Origin: Plantago ovata
Taxonomy: Eukaryota; Streptophyta; Magnoliopsida; Lamiales; Plantaginaceae
Reading direction: 5' to 3'
Length of the DNA stretch: 64,000 bases
Assembly: GCA_028274465.1 (NCBI GenBank)
Contig: CM051456.1
Span: 72,650,753 to 72,714,752 of the forward strand
Shown: positions 55,615-64,000 of the stretch, piece by piece
Layout of the letters: every line of letters begins with the position of its first letter
Numbering within the stretch: position 1 is the first letter of the stretch
Program-made: the position numbers and the translations under genes
Notes under the pieces: generated by a model
Told to the model about the DNA's origin: nothing
Database searches by the model: none
Seen by the model: the letters and a program-made list of their open reading frames with translations, nothing else

Positions 55615-57910
55615 AAATCACTGCCAATTGCTTCCATATCAAGGCAGATGAATGCTTCACCCATCTCCACAAGGGACCATTTCATCAAACGAGGGAAGTC
55701 TACACACCAAGATCTGGGAATAATCACAGGACACACCTAGCAAAACCAGAACTTTAAAATAACAAAGGCAAAATATGAATAAACACAATATTATTATTTT
55801 CTTTAATGCCCATGAATTAACATAAAAGTTTTAAGAGCCAATACCAGTATGAAAATGGAATAGTTGTGAACATCCAAACTGCTGGATTTGCCGATTGATT
55901 TCAAGAGGATTATGCCTTATCCTCTTGAAGTTGTCCATATACTTAAGAGCAGTCCACCCAACCCTATTGTTCTTATTCGGTATGAACATAACAGATATCA
56001 GGTACAAGAATACCAGCCGAGCAACATCTTCAGTGACATAATCATCATCCTCATCCATTGCAATCTTCTCTTTCAATACATTAAGGATATTACCTTTGGT
56101 CACATCAAAATGTTCTGTCCATCGATCAGACCAACAACGTCTAACAAATTCATAATGCCCAATGTCACCAGCAAACATTGGCGCCTCACCATGCCTTAAA
56201 CCAAAAGTGAGCTCAACATCGTCACTCATGGGATATATCACATGTTCACCAAATTGAAACGCCTTGGCTTGCATTGCATTAACAGTTACACATCGCTTTA
56301 AAATCGCCGCTAGAGTACTATCACACTTTCTGTAGGTTATGATTTCTGCCTCATCCATTTTCAGTGATGCGTCTACAACATACCAGACATGTGTCTTCTT
56401 TATAGCAACAATGTGACATTCACGCAGACCAAGCGCCCTTAACTCCCTGATAATTTTTTCAAGATTACATCGATAATGAGGATAGTCCTTTGCAGCAGCT
56501 ACAAACAATTAAACGAAAATAAGGAGGTTGTGGCGAAAGAATGTATTAAATAGAAAGATCCAACATCTATCTTACTATACATGTGTTGAAAAAGAGTGCT
56601 GAATCACTACAAGTAGCTCTAACTGCAGCTACATCATCTTCAATTTACCAATAGTACACATTTATAATCATAATACTCAATCTTATATAACAAGTTTGTC
56701 TTTAAAATGACTTTTATACTCAACACACCTTCTCCAGCTGATACATACTCTGACCCACCACGACGCGTCTAAAAGCCTTTTTCACATGTTGGACTTCTTC
56801 TAATTGCAAAACTGACAGCCCTAAGTTAGTATCATAAAAACTTCTCTAATTAGGTGTAAAAATACTAGATCCATAGTTATCATGTACAAACCACGTTTTT
56901 TCTTTTGGGCAGCCTGCTTCTTTGCACGTCCTACACCACACTCAACTGCACCATTATTTAAAATAATTCCATAAAACACATATAAAACCAAGTAAAAGTT
57001 CAATCACTCATGCGAGAAAGTAATAAACTTATGCAATTCAAACCCAACATTGACATAATACCAGCCTCTGAACTGCCTGCACGGTAGCCACCCTCATATT
57101 CCGCACCGCTGTCACTACCTACACCATATAATCACAGTTGAAAAGCAATTAATCACCACCTAACATGCCCGTTACGAATACCCAAACATTTAATGAAAAA
57201 GATTACCAGAAGCATCAACTTCTATCATTACGATTTTCTTCCTACTCCGGCCAGCACCTTACAAAAGTTGTTCACTAATTAGTACATCTGAAAAATTGAA
57301 AAATCCTCAACACAAAAGAATATGTGATATCATTATGTACGGTACTAATTGTGAATTTACCTCCACCCATCTTTCCAGGAACATTCTTCCTCTTAAGATT
57401 ACCTTGTAATTTTATAATTAAGACACATATAAGCAATATTCAGAATACCAAAATATAATTTTGAAAGATTACAATGGGCAATTATGTTGAAATTATACGG
57501 CAATATACATAACAAAAAAAGTAATAAAAAGAACCTTCTAGGGCTTGTAGTTTCTTAAAAATGAATTCATTTTCTTGAACAATTTCTTCCACTAAGCATG
57601 AAAAACAAATTAAAACATCATGTCCTCATTAGAAGTACCCAATGACTAGGCTGAAAAAAACTACATTGTCTTTGCAAATTAACAAACCTGCGCCCCCCGG
57701 ATAATTGAATCTTGTTGTAGAATTCCTCGACGACTCTATATCTACGCGAGAGAATACAAAATTTAAAGACCCACATATCAGATATATACAGACAGTGTGA
57801 GGTAGTAGATTCTAACTGGAAGACTGTTTCTTAGCCATTGGTGGAAGCGGAGGAGGACGACGTCGTCTCAACCCAGCTGACGGCTCTTCTTTCTCCTCGT
57901 CGGAAACCAT
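55615..57910 (-). pseudogene. Multi-exon plant gene, 3' part cut off by copia B
   Basis: Minus-strand exons consistent with GT-AG introns: 57910-57817 (ATG at 57910; an in-frame ATG at 58000 is an alternative start), 57741-57688, 57591-57535, 57402-57361, 57257-57207, 57118-57062, 56945-56892, 56820-56725 and 56498-55845. The introns between them are all phase 1 in this model. Protein features: an RRRRPPPLPPMAKK start, a short helix (VEEIVQENEFIFKKLQ), an acidic SDSGAEYEGGYRAGSSE, a basic KKQAAQKKKR, then a 218-aa domain (ELTFGLRHGE..., DVARLVFLYLISVMFIPNKN) resembling DUF1985/plant-mobile-domain proteins. A tenth stretch, 55736-55615, is open in one frame (PRSWCVDFPRLMKW...) but does not join exon 9 in phase without a shift. 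The gene stops where B inserted. It may be a host gene or a MULE-borne gene. Confidence 0.65.
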
Positions 57911-58215
57911 ATTGGAACTTGGGGTATCGAATGGGGAAATTTGAATGGCAATTGGAATCCCAATTGTATAACTTTTGAGAATTTGACTGGGAATTTTCAA
58001 TCTCCCATCTTTATCCCATCTCTCTTGAATGATTAGGTAAAGTAGAAGTAAATGAAATGGGTAAAGGAATGATAGATTAAAGTACTAAAGTACACTACCT
58101 TTCCCACCATTTTATTTTTATTATCGAGCTGTATTCAGATTTGGAATTACGTAAAAGTAAAGAGAAAATGACTATTTTATTAAACGCAGTTAATAAAAGG
58201 ACGAGAAGACGGTAA
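57911..58215. other. Intergenic stretch upstream of the interrupted gene
   Basis: AT-rich, about 300 bp, probably the promoter and 5' UTR of the minus-strand gene. I see no further gene and no clear TATA box. It ends where the Tat-type element begins. Confidence 0.5.
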
Positions 58216-59000
58216 TGTTGGTGTCGGAATATGTCCAACCCCCAAGTACGTCTAAGAGCGTACTAGGGCGTCAAGGGCTGACCATGATAGAAGGGTCCGT
58301 TCACCTTTTATCAGGGTCCGGCCAGACAAAAGACTAGGCAAAATAACCTAAGTCCTTATATGCGGCCCAAAAGTACAACTGCCCTACTAGCTACTCAGCT
58401 GCCCTACTAGCGCGGTGACGCCCTACTAGCAGGACAAAGTCCTAGTAGCCACCGGCTAGGAGAAAGGCAAGCCCAGCAAAGAGCTCCTCGGGCTACACCA
58501 CGACCTCCGGCTACGTAGCCTCGCCCTACTAGCACGTCGAGAGGAACAAGACTGGTGTCCTTCTGCCCTACTAGCACAGGTAGTCGGACGAGTGTCCTTC
58601 CGCCCTACTACCACGGGTGGCCGGACATAACTCCTTACGACGTCAAGGAAGAATTAACATGTCCCAAGGAAAAGGTGGTCCTCGGACCTTAGAAGCTCGG
58701 CAGTCGCCCTACTACCCCGTCCTCGGACGGTATTAGGGCGACATCCGCCCTAGGAGCACTTTGGTACCAAGGATGACCATTTTACCCCTGTCAGCCCTAG
58801 TGGAAGATCTGGGCCAAAGCCCATGGGTCATTACGAATGGGCCCAAGCCTATAAGAAGATTCAATCATGGTCGGACACTTGTCACGATCCTAAGTACTCA
58901 AGCAATATCCTATTTGCTAGTATAAATACGGGCTCTTCATTAAAGGTACCAACTATTCAATCAATCAATCACTCAGTCATCACACTACTTTCTCACTCTA
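58216..59000 (+). mobile_element. Probable 5' LTR of the Tat-type element (3' limit uncertain)
   Basis: GC-rich with seven GCCCTACTA motifs, then TATAAATACGG at 58921 followed by CAATCAATCAATCACTC, as expected of U3/R. I could not identify a clear LTR end or a primer-binding site, so the 3' limit (about 59000 or somewhat later) is a guess. Confidence 0.5.
58381..58716 (+). repeat. Interspersed GCCCTACTAGC motif in the Tat LTR
   Basis: GCCCTACTAG or GCCCTACTAC occurs at about 58381, 58401, 58420, 58523, 58565, 58602 and 58706, often followed by CAC and near CGGAC; CCTAGTAG (58441) is a partial inverse. It looks like sub-repeats of U3. Confidence 0.8.
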
Positions 59001-59218
59001 CATTTACTAGGGCTGTTATAAATGATAATGTTGATGATTACCCATACGATGAATTGCTTGACGGAGCGCCGGCGAGCGTCACTGCTCCCGAGGAAGGAGT
59101 TGTCGACAATGCGCCTCAAGGGATTCCCGTCGGATCCGGTTTTGGCACATTGAGGAATTCCACTCAACCGGCCCCAAGGCAAAATCAACCGGTCCCAAGG
59201 CAAGACCAACCAGCAACA

Positions 59219-59905
59219 ATGAACTTTACTCTTCCCAAAGGACGAGTAGTCCGTCCTGCGGACTTTGGCTTCACGGAGGCGCAATACGGATTGTTCCTCC
59301 TGACCATCCAAGGATGCCTAGGGGAAAATGAGGCAGCAAGAGTAGAGGAGGAAATAAGGGCCCAAAGGCAGCCCCAAGTGCAAGAACCCGCACCCATTAT
59401 AGCAAGAGAAAATCCCACTCAAGATGAAGCTCAATCTCGAGCGAGTCCAAGGCCGATACACGCAAGGTTGGGACCTCAAGGCGTACAATCAAGGCTAGGG
59501 CCCCAAGGCGTGCAATCGAGATTAGGTCCCCAAGGAGCCCCGGGAGACTTGAGAGAAATCATCGACCGAAGGGTAAGGGCCTCGCAAGGACCCAATAACC
59601 CGCATCCCCCGGACCATCTTCAAGTTCCCCCGGACCAACTCCAATTGCAAGTCATCAATCCGCCAACTCTTCCAAATCAGACCACTCCTCAGAACCGTCC
59701 GGAAGCAATGGCGGAAAATAATGGTGCGAGGACAGTAGCCCAAGTCACTCCAATGTTAGGCTTCGACCCCATGACCGGGAGAAGGCTAAACCTTGAGGAG
59801 TTGAAAGCCCAAAGGAAGGTCATTGAAGCGCAAATAGATGCGTTAAAAACAAGCGTCCAAGAGCAAGAAAAAATATGGAGCCGAGCGCACTATGTGATGC
59901 CATAA
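59219..59905 (+). pseudogene. Tat-type gag, N-terminal part
   Basis: The open frame covers MNFTLPKGRVVRPADFGFTE (first plausible ATG after the TATA box) to a TAA at 59905. It is Pro/Gln-rich with tandem RLGPQGVQ units (59462-59545) and a C-terminal helix. Upstream in-frame sequence (NDNVDDYPYDELLDG...) is also open, so the true start is uncertain. The frame is lost at an A6 run (about 59866-59871), where the next gag segment continues in another frame. This is either a one-base indel or, less likely, a programmed shift. Confidence 0.65.
59462..59545 (+). repeat. RLGPQGVQ tandem repeat in gag
   Basis: Three in-frame units of 30 nt encoding RLGPQGVQS-like octa- to decapeptides. Confidence 0.85.
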
Positions 59906-62655
59906 GAACTCATGTGGTGAAGACTGATAGAGGATTCCCAACTCTGGAAAATTACGATGGTACCAGTTGTCCCAAGAACCATCTAGTAAGATTTGGCACA
60001 AAAATGGAAGCCCACGGGCATGATCCCAACACCAAGGCATTGATCTTCCCCTCGACACTTTGCGGAGAGGCAATGGTTTGGTGGTTTAACCTAGACAATG
60101 GTTCCATCACATCCTACAAGGAACTCACATCTCAATTCATAAAAAGATTTGAGAAAGTGATTCGGAAGAAGAGGGGAGTCAAGTATTTGGCCGAAATTGT
60201 TCAAAGGCCGTCGGAGGACTTGAGGGAATTCTTGACAAGGTTCCATGAAGCGGCATACCAAGTAGAAAATCACGGAGCCAAAGAGCGAAAGGAATACTTG
60301 TATGGAAATACCACAAATGAGAAGCTTCGGGACGAACTCGCAAGGTCCAATATGGAAACGAAGAAAGACCTTGAGCAAGTATGCGAGAATTTTTTGACGG
60401 CAGAGGAGTTCCGGAGAACCGTCCCGGTAAGAACTGTCCTTCCGACTGCCCCGAAGGAAAAGGAACAACAAAGGCAAGCTCAGAATAATCCCCAGAAACA
60501 AAGAAGGCAAGACCAGAGAAATGAGAGAAACACCATTCAAAAGGAGCAACACCATAGAAATGACTTCAGGGACAAGAGAACTCCTCCAAGGAGATCTCCC
60601 CCTAGGAGGTACGAGAAGTACGCTGAGCTTAATAGGCCAAGATCCGAAATCTTGAGCACTATTATCACAAGGAACATGGATGTTTATTGGCCCGAGCCCA
60701 TGCCGGAGGGCCGAAAGCATAAAAATTCGGACAAGTTTTGCTACTTTCACAAATGCAAAGGGCATACCACTGATGAATGCATTAACCTCAAGACTGAAAT
60801 TGAGAAGTTGGTGCGCCGAAGACAATTGGTCAATTATGTCCGTCGGGAGGAACCAGTTCACCAATCCATTCATCACATCGCCCCCGAACCACGAAGGGAG
60901 CCTTCAGCTTTGCCACCTCCTCCTCCGGAGGGTGAGCGACATCGGGATTTTGTAAGAGAAGCACACTTTGAGAATAGGCCTATCAATGGAAGAATTCTTA
61001 CTATCGCCGGAGGACCAGCGGGAGGTGATAGTCGCAAAGCAAGAGAAAGAACCGCCAGTGATCTCACAGCGAGAGACCCCAAGTATGGACAAGTTTCCCC
61101 GAAAGGAACCAACATGATTTCTTTCGACGATAGTGAACTTCCTCTGAGACATTCCGGAGGAGGAGACACTCAAGACCCAAGTGTTCCTCTGGTAGTGTCG
61201 CTCGACATTTTTTGCTTCGAAGTTCCAAAAATACTGGTAGATACCGGAAGCTCAGCAAATCTCATCTTCACAAGTACTCTCAAAAAGATGAAAATCGACC
61301 CGAAGGAAGGATTAAAAGAAGTGGTGAGCGCCCTAGTAGGGTTCGGAGGACAGCCCATAATGCCCCTCGGAAGGATGGTCCTCCCGGTGTCCATGGGCAA
61401 GGATCCTTGCAGAATAACAAAGTCGGTTACATTCTTGGTAGTTGATATTCCTTTCGACTATTATGTGGTAATAGGGCGACCCGCCTTGTCTCAATTCAAA
61501 GCTGTTGTTTCAACCGTCCACAACCGCATGAAGTTTCCTTGCGACGACGGTGCCATAGGGCAAGTAATCCGGAACATAAGGGAGGCATGGGAGTGTTATA
61601 CTCTTTCCGCAAGTGTGGCCTCAAGTGCACGCTTCGCCCTAGGAGACAGAGATCCGGAGGCAGGAGCAAACGCTTTTTACTCTATCCGAGCGACTAGGAC
61701 TCGAAGGAAGTCGAAAAAACCTAGTCCGGCAGCAAGGCGAAGAAAGGCGGTCCAGAGGAAAGAGCAAAGTTTAGCGGTGGCAGAGGTAAAAGAGCTCGAA
61801 GAGTACCAAGTAATTCCTCCCATCCCTCCGACCTCGAAGAAAAAAGCATTTTTTGAAGAAAACAAAATTGAAGCGAAAGAAGCTTTGGAAGAAATTCAAG
61901 TAGTAGAAGGATCTCCCGACAAGGTCACAAGGATAGGAATAGAGATGACCGTCGAGGTACGAATGAAGGTCATCCAATGCCTCAGGGACAACAATGACGT
62001 ATTCGCATGGATTACGGAGGATCTCAAAGGAATCGACCCTAGGGTCGCGGTTCACCATTTGAACTTAGATCCCAAAATCACCCATATCCGCGAGAAGCGA
62101 AGAGATTTTGGTCCGGAGGACAATGCCATCATTGAAGCGGAGGTTCAAAGGCTCTTGAAAGCCGGACACATCAAAGAAGTAAGATACTCAGAGTGGGTTT
62201 GCAATGTGGTCCTAGTAGAGAAAGGCGAAGGAAAGTTGAGAATGTGCAACAACTTCACTCGTCTCAACAAGTTTTGTCCGAAGGATCCTTATCCCCTTCC
62301 AAGGATTGATCAACTTGTGGATTCCACCGCCGGATTTGCACTACTTAGCTTCATGGATTCCTATCAAGGCTTTTATCAAATCAAGATGGCAAGGGACGAC
62401 GTACCAAAGACAGCCTTCTTTGCTAATGGCAATGTCTACTGCTTCAACGTCATGCCCTTCGGACTCAAAAACGCGGGGGCGACCTACCAACACCTAGTGA
62501 ACAAGATGTTCAAGGACGAGATAGGCAAAACCATGGAAGTGTACGTTGACAACATGCTGGTGAAAAGCAAGAAGGAAGACCAACACGTCGAGCACCTTAA
62601 TAAGTGCTTCGCGGTCCTGAGGAAAAATGGCATGAAGCTTAACCCGGCAAAGTGA
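59875..62655 (+). pseudogene. Tat-type gag capsid, protease and RT (to in-frame stop)
   Basis: A 926-codon frame. Capsid: FPTLENYDGTSCPKNHLVRF..., MVWWFNLDNGSITSYKELTSQFIKRF. A Cys/His knuckle CYFHKCKGHTTDEC lies at about 60739-60780. The protease active site DTGSSANLIF is at about 61240. RT runs from about 62050 with motif A FMDSYQGFYQIKM present, but the catalytic box reads YVDN (62542-62553, GAC to AAC) and the usual VDFTDLN motif is NNFTRLN (about 62247). TGA at 62653 replaces the Cys codon of the following TFGV segment. The polymerase is therefore predicted dead twice over. Confidence 0.88.
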
Positions 62656-63570
62656 ACATTTGGTGTCAAGGGAGGCAAGTTCCTTGGCTATGTGGTGACC
62701 GAGAGGGGAATAGAAGCAAATCCAGAAAAGATCAAATCCATACTTGACCTTCCGCAGCCAAAGATGCTCAACGAGGTACAACAATTGCTTGGGAAGTCAA
62801 TCGCCCTAAGCCGTTTCATCTCGAGATCGGCCGAGAAGAATTTGCCTTTCTTCAAGGTCCTAAGGAAGAGTAATCAGTTCGAACGGACAAAGGAATGTGA
62901 AGAGGCTTTTGAGAAACTGAAGCAATACTTGTTGTCGCCACCTTTGTTATCCAAGCCGGTCGATGGAGAACCATTATATCTCTACCTTGCGACCACTCCG
63001 GAGGCAATAAGTTACGTCTTGGTACGGATCCAAGGAAATGATCACATGCCGATCTATTATTTTGAGCAAGGCACTCACGGGTGCGGAGACGAGATATTTG
63101 GACATTGAAAGGTTGTCATTTGCCTTGGTCTATGGCGCAAGGAGGCTCAAACCATACTTTGGTGCACACAAAGTGATTGTTTTAACAAGCCAACCTCTGA
63201 AGCAAGTCCTAGGGCGACCTGAAATGAGCGGAAGACTAGCAATATGGGCGATCGAGCTTAGTGAGTTCGACATCGACTACCAAGCTCCATTAGCCAAAAA
63301 AATCCCAAGTCCTAGCGGATTTCTTGGCCGAGTATCCCGCCAAGGACCCTATGGACGTCGACCCAAAGGAAGCACAATCTGATTCAGCTATGATGATCAA
63401 CTCCCAAGGACCTCAAGTCATTGAACATTTCAAAGCTCTAGAGGCAACATTGAAGGGCTTCAAAGAACTAGCCCAAGCTAGTCGAGAAATTGATATGTCC
63501 AATGCCGAAGACGCCATGCTTTATCGTCCTGGGACCAATGACCAAAGGAAATAGTACACACCCAGCAACA
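62656..63570 (+). pseudogene. Tat-type RT end and first RNase H, fragmented
   Basis: The frame from 62656 continues RT ([21 protein letters not shown]..., [23 protein letters not shown]) to about 63080, shifts into a second frame ([30 protein letters not shown]...) to about 63320, and shifts again (FLAEYPAKDPMDVD...) to a TAG at 63552. Two frameshifts and a stop; no catalytic function is expected. Confidence 0.82.
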
Positions 63571-64000
63571 TGTTCCTTCTTAACGATGTGGCAATGGAAG
63601 AAGCAAATTCTCAGATTATTGTCCAAGGACCAAAATCCGGAATGGAAGTTCCGGAGGAAGCAGAAAAAGGTCCGGAGGAAAAAGGAAAGGGTCTGAAGGA
63701 ACCAGTTCGAGAGATAATGCTCCCCGAACCAAAAGATCCAAAAAATCATGGAGATGTTTGGATTTTACAAGTTGATGGTTCGTCTTGCGGGAGGTCCGGA
63801 GGAATTGGAATCTACCTCAGGAGCCCCGGAGGAGCCGAGTTAGAATACGCGGTGACCTTAGGCTTTTCGGTCTCAAACAATGAAGCAGAATATGAAGCGA
63901 TTCTGATCGGTCTCCGGATGGCCAAAGCACTCCAAGTGAAAAAAATCAAGCTTTTTACCGACTCACAATTGGCCGAGAGGCAGTTGGCCGGAGCATTCAA
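63571..64000 (+). pseudogene. Tat-type second (archaeal-like) RNase H, incomplete
   Basis: The open frame contains VDGSSCGRSGGIGIYL, SNNEAEYEAILIGL and FTDSQL, the D, E and D motifs of the additional RNase H found in Tat elements. It is preceded by a Glu/Pro/Lys-rich linker. It runs off the window; integrase should follow. Confidence 0.85.

Larger units (their letters stand above)
58216..64000 (+). mobile_element. Ty3/gypsy element of the Tat lineage, 5' part
   Basis: Order: U3-like repeat-rich LTR, gag, protease, RT, RNase H, then a second, archaeal-type RNase H at the window end. A second RNase H after the first is characteristic of Tat elements. The start is TGTTGGTGTCGG at 58216 or TGTCGGAATATG at 58222. 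The 3' LTR and integrase are outside the window. Many frameshifts and stops make it inactive. Confidence 0.82.

Noticed and set aside
58823-59218. ATG at 58823 as the start of Tat gag
   Set aside because: It lies upstream of the TATA box at 58921, so it would not be on the element mRNA.

Overview
This window is plant nuclear DNA, most likely from a dicot, in a retrotransposon-dense and probably pericentromeric or otherwise heterochromatic region. The evidence is LTR retrotransposons of several plant lineages nested in one another, tRNA-Asp and tRNA-iMet primer-binding sites, one multi-exon gene with GT-AG introns, and no bacterial gene organisation. I cannot name the species. Almost every open frame belongs to a mobile element.

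Layout. (1) 1-55614 is one large nest. Its outer shell is a defective Ty1/copia element of a long-LTR, Sirevirus-like type (called B here, + strand): a gag piece at 1-212, more gag at 18356, pol remnants to 21018, the 5' half of an additional ORF to 24002, the 3' half at 50400-52612, and a 3' LTR at 52867-55614. Its gag is interrupted by Athila-type Ty3/gypsy sequence (LTRs at about 212-1412 reversed, 1413-2686 and 17048-18355; tRNA-Asp primer site at 2690; gag to about 4029). That Athila sequence holds a second copy of the same copia family (A, 4030-17021), which lacks its 5' end. A solo LTR (6675-8764) sits inside the RNase H of A. (2) The additional ORF of B is interrupted by a reversed Athila LTR (24003-24913), a 100-N assembly gap, a head-to-tail array of a gag-only gypsy element with shared LTRs (25014-37216), and a third copia copy (C, minus strand, 37217-50399). 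(3) 55615-57910 is a plant gene of at least nine exons on the minus strand; the insertion of B cut it. (4) 58216-64000 is the 5' part of a Tat-lineage Ty3/gypsy element running off the window.

The most interesting system is the copia family A/B/C. Besides gag and pol, each copy carries between pol and the 3' LTR: an array of seven short imperfect palindromes; a conserved block with an inverted repeat and a TATA box that looks like an internal promoter; and a very long extra ORF, which is intact (1773 codons) only in A. Inside that ORF are three segments of 75, 72 and 75 nt with GT...AG ends, branch-point-like CTAAY/CTAAA and pyrimidine tracts. All begin at codon phase 0 and contain no stop codon, so the protein stays in frame whether they are spliced or retained. 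The family's LTR 3' ends carry paired hairpins with GAAA loops and a compensatory base pair.

Only the extra ORF of A and the duplicated gypsy gag ORFs look intact. The pol genes are broken: nonsense in A, loss of the RT YVDD box in C, about 1 kb deletions in B, and YVDN in the Tat element. The gap probably hides several kilobases of missing element sequence.
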